Of a stretch of DNA of 64,000 nt, positions 47,473-60,690 are shown piece after piece. How positions within the stretch are numbered: the stretch's first letter is position 1; each line of letters begins with the position of its first letter. The stretch is from Dermacentor variabilis. Lineage: Eukaryota; Arthropoda; Arachnida; Ixodida; Ixodidae. A model generated the notes under the pieces. That model saw nothing but the letters and a program-made list of their open reading frames with translations, made no database searches and had not been told where the DNA came from. Made by a program: the position numbers and the translations under genes. The stretch lies in assembly GCF_050947875.1 (NCBI RefSeq), contig NC_134568.1:258675115-258739114 (forward strand). The letters run 5' to 3'.

Positions 47473-47974
47473 TGTTGTGCCATACTACGAGCACCACGTG
47501 GCGACCACGTGATGACCACGAGGTGACCACGAGGCGACTGGTGCTGCCTTACTACATGCACCACGTTGGCTACCACGAGGCGACGAGGGCACCCACTTCG
47601 CCGCGACGAATCAAGAATTCGACACGGGAGGCGACTTCAACAAGTGCCAAGCCATCTCCGCGGCGCCCAGCCATCTCAGCGATGAATCAAGAATTCGACA
47701 GGGGCGAGGTCATCACCCTGACCCGCTTTGTTCCTGCCGACGAGAACTCACCCAAACCGGTTCCTGAAGACGAGGGGTCGCCGAAGGGATTTAACGGCGA
47801 ACCGGCCCATTGTGAGAAGAGAGAGTTGCTTGCAGCCGCCCAGTCGGTCTGATGCGCTCCTACTGCTACCTGTGCGCTATCATCCACTATCTGTAAATAT
47901 TGTATAAAGTTTTTCGTTTCTTCTTCGTCTACGCAACGAGCCCGTCTTTCGTCCTCCACCACGAAGTCACAACA
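47473..47974 (+). mobile_element. solo LTR of a third LTR family
   Basis: Starts TGTTGTGCCATAC and ends GAAGTCACAACA, flanked by ACGT (47469-47472 and 47975-47978). The unoccupied site is near 12667-12675 in unit 1 (GACTGGACGTCAACAGG). It contains ATATTGTATAAAG (about 47896), shared in wording with the element-2 LTR. The 159-residue frame across it is LTR sequence and is not a gene. 502 bp; internal element not in the window. Confidence 0.88.
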
Positions 47975-48548
47975 ACGTCCACAGGTCGTGTGACGCGGTG
48001 AGCCCCGGGCAGACATGCTCGCTGTGTGACAACGTTACGGCGGCGTCGAACCCAGGGGTGGACGCGCACGCCTTCGAGCTTAAAAAAACCCAAGGGCGAG
48101 AACCCTGCAGCTGCACTGCGCGTCCAACGTAGAGGTCAGCCCCGAGGAGACATGCTCTCTGTGCGGCGACGTTACGGCGCGGAACCTAGGGATGAACGCC
48201 CTCGCCTTTGAGCTCGCGGAGAACTGACCTGGAGCCCTGATTCTGCCCCTTACGTCCAACGTATACGGGCAGACACGGACCCGACGAACGCCGCTCGCGA
48301 GGCATCGTTGCTTTCCTCGAGATACCTCGTGGCTTTCGTGTCGTCACCGCTGCATCCAGAAGGTGGACGGGACATGCGCTGCTCGCGCCAGCACTACCGC
48401 GCACCAACCGTCCTTCCCCGCCCGTATTCGTCCTACGTCATCGCCGCTGGTTTATCGCAGGCTCCGCTTGCTGAACATCTCCGAGAGCTTCGCGGTGCTC
48501 GTCTGGATTTCCGAGGCGGGGACTCTGCCACCTCCCACGAGAAGATAT
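47975..48548. repeat. tandem-unit 3 core
   Basis: It aligns with 12670-13255 with high identity, including the shared plus-strand frame (SSRYLVAFVSSPLHP, GARLDFRGGD). Confidence 0.85.
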
Positions 48549-48789
48549 AATAATAATAATAGTTGGGGTTTTACGTGCCAAAACCACTTTCTGATTATGA
48601 GGCACGCCGTAGTGGAGGACTCCGGAAATTTTGACCACCTGGGGTTCTTTAACGTGCACCTAAATCTAAGCACACGGGTGTTTTCGCATTTCGCCCCCAT
48701 CGAAATGCGGCCGCCGTGGCCGGGATTCGATCCCGCGACCTCGTGCTCAGCAGCCCAACACCATAGCCACTGAGCAACCACGGCGGGTT
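48549..48789 (-). mobile_element. Ruka-like SINE (copy 3)
   Basis: Minus-strand SINE with tRNA-like head at its right end (48760-48789) and an AAT/ATT tail at its left end. 11-bp duplication CGAGAAGATAT at 48538-48548 and 48790-48800. The empty site is at 13238-13248 in unit 1. Confidence 0.92.
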
Positions 48790-50664
48790 CGAGAAGATAT
48801 TCATCGACGTTGCCAAGGATGACCAGAATTTCACTGCCGATATCGTCATGCTTTCCAAGCGCAACCGGCACACGTTCAAAAGGATTTCCATCTGCGAACA
48901 CCGACCGCAGAGGCGTGATGAGAGCATGGTTGGAAGCGTCGTCGCCTGCGAGTTCCTCACGCCCAAGTCGCCCCACAATAACTGTCGAATTCCGGACATT
49001 GTTGCGACCTCAACGCAGACACGTACGATGACTGCTCTAAAGGAAGTCCTTGCATAAACAGCGATCTTGCCGAGAGATGTTTCTGTCATCGCTAAAGCTC
49101 TTGAAACCGATCGCACAGTGACGAAGCTCTTGCTGCCCCTACTGACGCGCAGCTCAATTGAAGAACTGATCCAGCCACATGACTTTAACTACTCTAACTG
49201 TTATTCTAGACGGCCAGAAGCGTTCTGCAAATCGAGATATTATTATGTAGGTGTAATAAAATGTGCTTCTGCATGATCCAGTTTTCTTTTTTTTTTCTTT
49301 TTTCAAAGCGCTGTAGTTTATAGCGTCTGGACCCACATGTTGCAGCAGTCTTCTGACAGTTATATTCTAGTGCACATTTCTGTTCCCTATTAAACGGGCA
49401 GATCTCGCTTCGGGATATGTTCATTGTGGTGTAACTCGAGCTTCAATTTCAGAGCACTCTTTCCGCGGCGGAGTCGTGACACAGTCGTGTTCAAAGCACC
49501 TCCTGGACACAGCTTAATTTCCCCAAATTCATCAGCAATTGTTTCTCGAATTTCCTTCGCTAAAGCCAGAGTAACCAATTGCTGTTGCTATGCGTCAGGG
49601 CCACTGAAGGACCTTAGAAAAACTTCCCGAGTTCGGCTGTGGAGTTATAAGAGTTAGTGAGGACCAGAATCTATCCCCATCGCTTTCTGCCTATCAAAGA
49701 CTGCTAACTGCGAGTTACAGCGTATGTTTTAATGCAATTAGCATTCTTAGGATACTTAACACGCACTATGCGGTATCCATATGCCTATCCATCCGTGTCT
49801 ACCCGTTTTCACGCCATCTTGGGTCTCTGGACAGTCCATGCTATAATGTGTAGAGCATCGGGCTGCTGTGCTGGGGAACTGAGTTTGAAAACAACCGCAG
49901 GGCTGAATCAATGCGTATGTGACGCTGCGTTTGTGCAGTCTGTCCGTATGTATGTCTGTCTGTCTGTGTGTATGTCTGTCTGTTGGTTTGTTTGTCTGCC
50001 TGTTTTTTTGTTTCTTTACTTGTTTGTTTCTTCGTTTCCCTCCAAGAGTGGCTTATACCCACCATGTGGCGTTGGCCAAGAATGGGGTGTGGCAAGGAAG
50101 TCATCGTACGAGTTTATATAGAAGCACTTTTGAGAAATTTTGAATTGCTGAAAAGAACGAAGTCAGATAAAAATGAACCTCTTGAACCTCTTTCACGCCA
50201 ACTTGGCTCACTGGATATGTTCCACTCATATGTGCGGGAATTAAAAAAAAAACAAATTCAGAATTTATGCGGAGCTGGGCGGAAGGTAACCTGCTTCATA
50301 TGTATTGAAACACACGCCACACGCGGTCTTGGAAACGGCTGCGCTAGATGGGGCAGCGTGTCCAGAGGGATGCGCAAGAGAGGCACCCGGTTGCATACAC
50401 ACGTCACGCATGACGCATTTCAGAGTTCGCAATACTCTGTGTCGCTACAGTGGTTTTATACTAATTGTATCAACCTCGACATTCTTCGTGAGATGGGCTC
50501 TGCCGGATTTTAATTCCGTGCATTCGTCTCCAAGTACAGCCACTTTTCTTCTTGCTGGCGAGCCTACCTCGTCGTTTTCGTTAGCCGATCCCGGTGATGT
50601 CGAGTCCAAAATTTTGTGCCGCAGGTGTGACTGGGTATGTTCACTCGATTACAGTACTAGATTC
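48790..50664. repeat. tandem-unit 3 segment
   Basis: It aligns with 18216-18531, 19265-20235 and 22054-22670 in unit 1, without the solo LTR and Penelope-like element. The tRNA-like block is at about 49845-49905 and short TCTG repeats at 49940-50010. Confidence 0.85.
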
Positions 50665-51655
<991 letters not shown>

Positions 51656-52531
51656 TCAATTACTGCACTGGGACCTTAGGCGGGAGCTAATCAAGCTGTT
51701 TGTTATCTGCCTCGCTCAGCTTTACGATGAAACAAGCGAAATATTATTCTAAAGATGCGGCTAAACGCGAGACCCCATTCATCAAAGGATATGCAAGTAA
51801 TTGCAAGTTGAAAATCAAATCTACCATTCAAATGAAAAAAAAATATTCAGTTTAAGACTGAAGGTGCAACGCTAGCAACATGTTGCAAACCAACTTTTTA
51901 ATGTTACCATTTACCCCATAAGGCGAATGACCCGTCTCATCTGCCCATCAGAAGACTGCGTTGGTGCCTCTGCGACGAGACAATGAAGGTACGAGCGTCT
52001 ATGCCTCCACGTAAGATGATTCAGGAGATGGGCGAGGTTTGTCAATTCGAATGGCTTTACATGCGGATCATTATTGGCTAATAAATGCTGCAATGACCGC
52101 CTCCACTGAACCCCAGACGGCTTTGTTTCAACAGCTCCCAGCTCACAAACAGTGATCAAATAAATTAGTTCCTAGCATTCCACGTCATTGCCTAAGAAAG
52201 CGAAATGTATTCACTCTTCTCGGCAGTTAATCTAGCGTGTTGTCTCGACCGGCCGACAACGTCTGCTAGAGACATCTCAGCGTAATTGATGCCAGTCATA
52301 CGTGACACCGCAGAGGGCGTAGCTGCTTCTTCATTAAAGGAGGAAGAAGTCACAGCTATTGGATCACATCTTTTTCTTTGACATGATGAATAGAACTTAT
52401 GGACTATTGGTACAGTCAGGCCTTCTTGCACTAATCGCGACCGTGCGGATGAAGACGGCACACTCTCCTGCAGCTGATTCCCGGATCTTAGCAGACGGCA
52501 CCGAACGCTTAGCAGGCGCGTGCTGGCGGTC
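51656..52531. repeat. tandem-unit 3 segment leading to HMG copy 3
   Basis: Aligns with 40130-41050 and 55320-56228. Carries the conserved CCGACAACGTCTGCTAGAGA (52252). Confidence 0.85.
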
Positions 52532-53515
52532 CTATACTGCAGTGCAGCCAGCGGCCGACGACGCTGGCTGACGTAGATGACCTTCCCCTGGGGCGCCATC
52601 TGCAGAGCCTAGTGCCTCCAAGAATCCGGCCTGGTCGAACGTCGACGTGCCCGTAGACGAGTCGTCGTCCTCTTCGTCCAGGAGCGTGGGGGATAGCTGA
52701 TTATCCAGCATTGTTCGGGCATATGGCGTTTTAGGCTGTTTAAGTTTCCGAGCTGCCGTTAACTCAGCGGTCGGCACGGCGTTTTCTCTGTTGGTCCCTC
52801 GCACTGATGGTGGCAGAGGTCCGGGGAAACGGTGGACGTTGTAGGGCCGTGCATCCGAGCGAGACGACGCCGTGGCCGTGACAGTGGCTGACGGCCTAGG
52901 GAGCGGCATTCCCAGAGCATCGCCCGAATCGCTGCCACTGGCAGCGCTGGTTGCACGTTGTTCTTTCCTTTGCGGCGGCGGATGTTGTTGGTGCTGGAAC
53001 TCCGGTGTGCCTCGACCCTGGGCCACAGCCGTGGAAATGCTCGGCTGCTGCTGCTCGTCCCCGGAAGTGCAATTCTTGAGCTTGCTGGCAATCGCATTGG
53101 TTCTGCGCGCCTGCCTCTTGCACCGCTGGGTCTCACGCGGACTGTACACGTATCCCGGATGCCTCTGTCTGTTGACGGCCTTGCGCTGGAGAGGCTCCTT
53201 GTAGGCGAGGTTGAGAGAACGCCACAGCTTGGCCGGGCGGCTGCTCACACGCTGGTTGTTTTCGTTCGCGTTCTCAGCGGCCACCGATCGCCTCTTCTCA
53301 CGCGCGACCAGCATCGAGGCGTTTGGAGGCCGCGGAATGCGCGACCGCAGCTGGTAACTGTGTTGGACCTCGCTGCTCGATGATGCACCCCCACGCCGGG
53401 ATCGGAGGCCACGTCAGACACCGCCGTCGCCGCTTCTGCTGCCGGCTGCGACAGGAGCCGCGCAATGCTTCGCAGGCGCGTGCTGTTTTACCGGGGACGG
53501 CTGACTTTTACGGGT
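52532..53515 (-). pseudogene. HMG-box protein, copy 3 (deleted box, frameshifted)
   Basis: The frame 53314-52532 includes MLVAREKRRSVAAENANENN, KLWRSLNLAYKEPLQ and HPGYVYSPRETQR, but about seven residues of helix 3 (the AAAAVHRRK region) are missing. The box is therefore short (about 53344-53129). The tail, ending GCTAV, is intact and long. Upstream, the same one-base loss as in copy 2 (about 53386) breaks the frame. About 230 bp around the upstream break are the same as copy 2 except for one base seen. Confidence 0.78.
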
Positions 53516-53673
53516 GTTTACAGTTGAAGTGTTTTTCACTAAATATATGACTTGCTGAGTTGATTAATTAATCTGCACTAACTAGACAACTAAAGAATAT
53601 ACATGAAATTGCGCGATTCGCACCCCATAAGAGGTACGACAACATGGTTTCGTGAGGAGATTATTGGATGAAG

Positions 53674-53708
<35 letters not shown>

Positions 53709-54767
53709 GAAGAAGAAGAAGAAGAAGAAGAAGAAGGACCACCATCTTATTTTTACAGCCAAGCTGTCTATAGCCAGGATGCTGGTATTTCTGCGTGGCG
53801 TAACGTTGACAGAAAAATATCGTCATCAATGGCTCATAACCCCGTAAGGCAGAGGCCACAAGCACTCAGCAAAAGGAAGCTTTGGAATCACGCATACAAC
53901 ATGGAGAGCAGCATACTTTTCAATAAAGAACAAGCTTAAGACGAACATCCGAACCCTATAAGTGATGATAAGGAGTTCCTCCGCCTACGTGCAATGCGAA
54001 GCACGTAGTGTTCCCCACATAGTTTTCCCGGCAAAGATTATCGTTGCGCAATCTGTCGCGGCGACGGCAGCTTGACTGTAGCATACGACGCAGAGAGTGA
54101 CGCAACTACATTTTTGGTACGTAAAAGAAGAACCCGCCTGGCGAGTGATTCCTGTTTTGACAGTGCTATGGGAAGGCCACATCTATAGTGAGGACTCCTG
54201 AAGAGAAGCGTGCATACGAGGGGCGGCGAATTTCTCTCCTCTCTAGTCCACTGTTTGTAGGTGCACACGAATTAACGGCGCAAGCCATGTCGCAGGCCGT
54301 TGAAAAGTATTAGGCTAATAATTAGGTAAAGTGCATGTGAATGTGGCCACCTGATTAATTTCCACCTACGTCGCAATGGCTAATTGTTCTAGTAGTTTAC
54401 GCCGTCGCTGTCGAGCCACTTTCAGAGCGAGGATTGGAGGCCATTTTTTTCATCTTGTCTGTCTTTTTCCCTCAAATGCGGTCACACTTTACGGGCAATT
54501 GGCGAATAGCCAGCTGTTACATAGTGTTTATTTAGGGCGGGGAGGCGTGCGGCCGTAGAATGCTGTGCTATTTCAAAGTCAGGAGGGGAAAAATGAAATA
54601 TGCGGAATCCTATGCAAATTATAATTTTCAATTTTTATAATTATAAATTTTTAAAGGTTGCTTGTGGCAGATAACGCCATTCTAGTTCATAAGGTGGTCG
54701 ATTCGAAGCAGCGGACACGACTTGCACAAAAAATTGTGCTGTTTGTTTTTTTTTTGTTTTTTTTGTT
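53516..54767. repeat. tandem-unit 3 tail, shortened
   Basis: Short AAT and GAA arrays (53676-53735), then a diverged version of 31560-32450, a fragment of the foldback element (54645-54745) and a T-rich stretch. It switches at about 54768 to the sequence seen at 39200 in unit 2, which marks the start of the short copy 3'. Confidence 0.78.
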
Positions 54768-56228
54768 TTTGTCTCATATACTGGCTCATACCCAGCATGG
54801 GGGATCGGCAAAAAATAGGATGACTGAAGAAAATGATTGTACGACTCTAAAAAGTGGCACTATTGGGAAGATTTGAATAGCTAAAAAGAACGAAGTCATA
54901 AAAAGTCAATGAACCTCTTTGAAGTCAACTTGGCTCCCTGGATACGTGACACTCATATGCTCCGCTATTCAATGACAAAAACAAATTTAAAATTTATCCC
55001 GTGCTTGGTGGAACGTAACCTGATTTACATATATATACAAACACAGGGCGCACATGACACATTTCAGAGTTGGCAAATCTCTGGGCCGCTACGATGCTCT
55101 TATGCTAATTGGATCAACCTCGACATTCATCATGAGATGGGCACTTCCAGAATTCAATTCAGTGCATGCTTCTCCGAGTCCAACCGTTTCTTTTTTTTTT
55201 TTTTTAGGGCGAGCCACTCTCACCGTTCTCGTGGGCCGATGCCGGCGATTTGCGATTAAAACGTATCTGCCATAGGGGCGACTGGGTACGCTCACTCAGT
55301 TACTGCACTAGATTACTCCACTGGGACCTTAGGCGGGAGCTAGTCACACTGTTCGTTGTTATTTTCTTCTATGCCTCTCTCATCTTTATGATGAAACAAG
55401 CGAAGTATCATTATAAATCTGTCGCTAGGCGCCTGACCCCATCCATGGCAGCACATGCTTATAATTACAAGTTCAAAATGAAATCTAGTATTCTACTGAA
55501 ACATTTGTTGAGTTTAAGTGTGAAGTTCCAATGCTAGCAACAAGCTATACATAGTTTTTCATGTTACCCTTTATCATATGTAAAGTGCCCACGTCTCATC
55601 TGCCTGTTACAAGACGGTGCTGGTGGCTCTGCGACGCGACAATGAAGATAAGAACGCCTATGTCTGCACCTGAGACGATTCAAGGGATGACCAAGCTTTG
55701 TAAATTAGGACGACTTTTCATGTTTGCCAGTATTAGCTAATAAATGTCACAATGACCACCTCCGCTGAGCCCAAGACGGTTTTGTTTCAACAGCTCTCAG
55801 AATATCACAAGCGGGGATTAAATAAACTAGTTTGATCCTGCACCAGAACAGAGTTTGCGAGCTCCGAGCAGCCCACTTCATTTCCAATTAAAGAAAGCGA
55901 AATATATTCGCTCTTCTCCGCAGTTATTCTGGCGTGTTGTCTCCACCAGCCGACAACGTCTGCTAGAGGCATCTCAGCCTAATTGATGCCAGTCATACGT
56001 GACACCGTAGAGGACGTAACTGCTTCTTCATTAAAGGAGGAAGAAGGCACAGCAATTGCATCACATTTTTTACTCTGACATGATAAATAGAACATGTAAA
56101 CTTCTCGTGGAATCCGGCATCCTCCCACTAATCGCGATAATGCGGATGAGGACGGCACAATGTTCTGCAGCTTATTGCTGGTTTTTAGCAGCTGACCCTG
56201 AACCCCTGGCAGGCGCGTGCTTGCGGTG
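54768..56228. repeat. tandem-unit 3' (short copy)
   Basis: It begins with the LINE-end-like word GGCTCATACCCAGCATGGGG and aligns with 39205-41050 without the microsatellite and palindrome. The first half of a full unit is absent. Confidence 0.82.
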
Positions 56229-57363
56229 CTATACTGCGGTGCAGCCAGAAGCCGACGACGATGGCTGACCTGGGCCTGGGGCGCCGTCTGCAGAGCCTTG
56301 GGTCTCCCGGATTCCGCCCTGGTCGAACGGCGACGTGCCTGCAGCCGAGTCGCCTTCGTCGTCTAGGAACGTAGGGTATAGCTGATTATCAACCGTTGTT
56401 AGGGCATTCGGCGTTTCATGCTCTTTGAATGCGCGAGCTGCCGTTAACTGAGCGGTGGGCACGGCGTTTTCTCTGTTGGTGCCGCGCACTGATGGTGGCA
56501 GAGGACAGGGGAACCGGTGGACGTTGCAGGGCAGCGCAGCCGAGCGAGCCGACGCCGTGGCCGAGACAGTGGCCGACGGCCTGGGGAGCGGCATTCCCTG
56601 AGCAGCGCCCGAATCGCTGCCACGGGCAGCGCTGGCTGCACGTTGTTCTTTCCTTTGCGGTGGCGGTGACGGCGGCGGCGGATGTTGTTGGTGCTGGAAC
56701 TCCGGTGTGCCTCGACCCTGGGCCACGGCAACGGAAATGCTCGGCCCCTGCTGCTCGTCCGCGGAAGTGCCATTCTTGAGCTTGCTGGCAATCGCCTTGG
56801 TCCTGCGCGCCTGCCTCTGGCACCGCTTGGCCTCACGCGGATTGGACACGTATCCCGGATGCTTCCTTCTGTGGACGGCGGCAGCTGCGGCCGCCTTGCG
56901 CTGGCGAGGCTCCTTCTCGGCGACGCTGAGAGAACGCCACAGCTTGGCCGGGCGGCTGCTCACGCGCTGGTTGTTTTCGTTCGCGTTCTCAGCGGCCACC
57001 GATCGCCTCTTCTCACGTGCGACCAGCATCGAGGCGTTTGGAGGCCGCGGAATGCGCGACCGCAGCTGGTAACTGTGTTGGACCTCGCTGCTCGACGATG
57101 CAACCCCCACGCCGGGATCGGAGGCCACGTCAGGCACCGCCGTCGCCGCTTCTGCTGCCGGCCGTGACGGGAGGCGCGCAATGCTTCGCAGGCGCGTGCG
57201 GTTGGTCGTCTGCCGAAGCGAAGCCGACGGCGACGGCTGAATTTGACCGGGGTCGTCTTCGGCAGAGCCCAGGGCGTCCAAAGTTGTAGCCGTCCAAGAA
57301 TCCGTCCGGGCCGAACGACGAGCTTCTTCTTCTTCTACTAGTGCTTCGATGTTCTTTTTAGCT
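56229..57363 (-). CDS. HMG-box (SOX/MATA-type) protein, copy 4 (best-preserved frame)
   Basis: An open frame of about 350 codons, 57281-56229. The HMG box is at residues about 75-152 (57059-56826): RSRIPRPPNASMLVAREKRR, AENANENNQRVSS, KLWRSLSVAEKEP, AVHRRKHPGYVSNPREAKR. The tail is rich in Pro, Gln and Ala and ends GCTAV. SOX/MATA boxes bind the DNA minor groove in the nucleus. There is no ATG before the box in this frame, and the acidic N-terminus of copy 1 is cut by a TAA near 57363, so translation would need a spliced upstream exon. Calling it a functional gene is therefore tentative; the domain assignment is firm. Confidence 0.7.
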
Positions 57364-57548
57364 CGTGACCCTCGCCCTCTCGTGGCTCGAGAAGACGCGA
57401 GTGGATAAAGCTAATGAATTTAGAAGTTCAATTCCACTTAAAAATTTGAGAAAAGATAAATTCGCGACCTTTCATTATGATGACGGCAAAAATATTGCGT
57501 AATAGGTACGAACGTAAATATTGCTGAATCCGACGCTTTCTAGAGGGA

Positions 57549-57762
<214 letters not shown>

Positions 57763-57987
57763 CTAGAGCACTCTACAATTTGGTCATTGTGTTTGTCCTT
57801 AGATATATGACTTGCTCAGTTGAATAATTAATATGGACTAATGAGGAAACTAAACAAAATTCAAGGCATCGTGTGATTTCCTCCCAAAAGGAGGCCGACG
57901 TGATTTCGTCGTAATAATTAATCATGCTATCAATCAAATGTGTTTATTAGCGTGCACAGGGACAACCTCAACGGTCTTGGTGTGGGC

Positions 57988-58063
<76 letters not shown>

Positions 58064-58300
58064 TTTTATTACAAATAAGCAATTTGGTACAGATATCTTT
58101 GCTAGGTCTGCCGAAGCCCTTCCGTTGGCTTGTACGCTATAATAAGAATAATAATAACAACCATCGTTAGTAGTACTAGTAGTAGCAGTACTGTATGGCG
58201 TGCGCCAGCGCTCAGCCCTATAAGGTTTTCCCGGGCACGGTAAATAAATAAATGAATAAATGAAAGATTGATTGCTTCATTGATTGATTGATTGATTGGA

Positions 58301-58351
<51 letters not shown>

Positions 58352-58440
58352 ATTCGCGATTATTATTACATCTCTGAGTATACGCTTACACGCTGTTCAA
58401 CCAAAGTTCCAATAACGGCATTGTAATTTGTAACACATGG
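57763..58440. repeat. unit 3' remainder with AAT, TTGA and TAAA arrays
   Basis: AAT array at about 57990-58061 followed by a stub like that in unit 2, then short GATT and TAAA arrays (58260-58351). No gene. Confidence 0.7.
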
Positions 58441-58559
58441 GCGCAATCACTCCCCTTCAATACTTCCCGTCATGAAACTGCCGCGTAACGCTGTAGCAGC
58501 TAGCGTTCCATACAGTGCCAGCAGCGGAAGCACCGGCCGTGGCGCTGGCGCAGCTAGAA

Positions 58560-58608
<49 letters not shown>

Positions 58609-59120
58609 CGTAGCCACGGTCAACCAAAGTAAATATCTGGGTGCATAGGTAAACGAAGGAAGGACATATCTCAAGCAAACAACAAGATAATCCAAGGAGG
58701 CGAGGCGGAATGCTGCAATAATGAAGCATATAGAGCACTTCTGGGCTGCAGTAAATATGAGAGGGTGCGAGGAATCTGGAAAGGAGTCATGTGGCCAGCG
58801 CCAAAGTTCGCAAATGTAATTCTGCGCTTCAAATCTGACATCTCGTCCGGCTTGGAAGTTAACCAAAAATCGCTAGGCCGTATGGCTTTGGGGGCCCACG
58901 GTAAAAACACAAATGAGGCAGTACAGGGCGACAAGGGTTGGGCCTCTTTTCGAGCGAAAAAAGCGAAACTCAAAAATGAGTTTTCGAGGGAGACCCAGGG
59001 ACGTGAGAGAAAATAAACGGGCGGCTAACGTGCACAAGTATTTGTTACTCAAAAGCGCGGACACAGAACGGAGGAAGAGATCGAGAAAGCTGGCACCAAT
59101 GCTCAGGGTAATTGAAGGTC
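58441..59120 (+). pseudogene. degenerate LINE RT C-terminal fragment
   Basis: After a GA array (58564-58604) the plus-strand translation, in shifting frames, gives SKYLGA, MKHIE, LGRMALGAHG, NEAVQGDKGWASF, then NVHKYLLLKSADTERRKRSR. These resemble the post-RT region of tick LINEs. Many stops. Clade not determined. Confidence 0.5.
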
Positions 59121-59901
59121 TAAATAGACAACCAGGCGTCACCAAAAAGAAAATGAGAGACACAGAGAGAGCAAATTCGATACAAAGGGTGGAAACAAAG
59201 AAATGTAACAGAAATTATGATAATTGTCGACTAATGCCTGAGCATTCTTTGGATTCGCTGTTCCTTCGGTTTTGCTTGTGATGCTAGCTAACGCATATCT
59301 ACCCGTCGCTTTTTCCGGAGCCGAAGAATGCTTACGCATTAGTGGAAAATTCTCAGAATTTCTGTAGCATTTTTTATCGAGCGTCGCAGTATAACCTCGT
59401 TTCCGATCCGCTTCTGAAGACCAGTGTTTTCCGCAACCATCTTACGCAACTTGCGATTCTTTCGTTTTTTGTTACGTATATTATCCATCTTTTAGCTAAT
59501 ATTGGTCCCATTGTCAAGCATTTATTTTACCACGATGTCTAGTAGTTCTAACGCCGTCAAAATAACGCCATTTCAACGAACTAGCTTTATCGTGCGCAAT
59601 ACGTACCTGGTGGCTCCATGAATGCCACGAGACATTGTTTGGGGTCACTATACATTTGTGAACCATCATCGTTGTGTTACGTTTCGAATCGAAACAGAGC
59701 GCACTTTCGCGATACAGTTGAGGGACTTTGAGAGCGCAGTTAACGGTGCAAAGTGAAGTGCAATAGAAAAAAATTCGCAGTTCCGCCCGAAAGGCGAAGC
59801 ACAGATTGCGATAGCAAATTAGTAGATAGCTGTACGAAGTAAGGATAGTAGGTTTATCGGCCGTATAAACTTGTAAACATTCGCTTGCTAACTAAATTAA
59901 C
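59121..59901. other. unassigned AT-rich sequence
   Basis: No convincing gene. The part from about 59560 to 59901 and its continuation after 60061 looks like one dispersed repeat (interrupted by the palindrome below), but there is no second copy in this window to prove it. Confidence 0.4.
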
Positions 59902-60060
59902 AATGATAGAATGTGTAAGCGTGACTCAACGAGGACGTAGAAAGAAAGAGACACACGGAGACAGCGCCGTCCTTGTGTGCCTGCTTCTTTCTACGTCCTT
60001 GTTCAGTCACTCTTACACATTCTATCATAGATTGAAACCAACGAGCCCGTCAACGGGTTT
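59902..60060. mobile_element. 159-bp palindromic insertion, probably Penelope-derived
   Basis: Flanked by a 13-bp duplication TAACTAAATTAAC (59889-59901 and 60061-60073). The arms ATGATAGAATGTGTAAG and CTTACACATTCTATCAT, with ACGTAGAAAGAA facing TTCTTTCTACGT, make a near-complete hairpin, followed by a short unique tail. No coding capacity. Confidence 0.75.
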
Positions 60061-60690
60061 TAACTAAATTAACCAGCACGGCGTCACGCGCGTACATGTA
60101 AACATGAACACACATCGCGCGATGACAGCGGAAAGTGTCTGTGGAAACGCTGGAGTTCCGTGCATCTGTCGCTTCAAGGCGTACGGAACGTCGAAAGCAC
60201 AGGGCATACCAAGCTACCGGCACTACGCGCACTCTGCAAACATCGCACATCGCTTTGGAGGTGAGGCCCGCGCAGGCTCGCACTTTAACCAAGTTCCAGA
60301 CCGCGTTCAAGACAGACGAGCGCCGGCAACGCGTCCCTACGGCGTCCGCGAAGGTTCATTAGGATTGGAATGTTTAATGATTCGAGAGAATACAAACTGT
60401 CGAGAGTTACCACTGTTGACGGAGAACATTGCAACAGTTGTGTGCATGTATGTCTAGATACTCCTTAAATAACTCGGCTAAAGATAGCTGCACGAGCGTG
60501 CTGTTTAGCTGGTTCATAAATCCAGTTGAAGCATTATTTTGCTCACAATATCATTTCTCTGGCAAATGCAGCGTAGGATTTAGTAGTTCCTGAAGGTTTT
60601 GTGCTACATCCGCGAGGAATAATGACCATGAGTGTCGCGCAAGGACCCCTGCTCTCGGTTCAGGAGGCAAATAGTGCGCAAGTACAGCCT
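60061..60690. other. continuation of interrupted repeat; no gene seen
   Basis: The plus frame 60104-60457 is open for 117 codons but has no recognisable domain and sits in what looks like a dispersed repeat. Confidence 0.35.

Noticed and set aside
47373..47852. 159-codon plus-strand frame ending ELLAAAQSV
   Set aside because: Most of it lies within the solo LTR 47473-47974; the frame begins in flanking unit sequence and crosses the insertion junction.
60104..60457. A 117-codon plus-strand gene
   Set aside because: No domain, no splice or promoter support, and it sits in sequence that looks like a dispersed repeat interrupted at 59902-60060.
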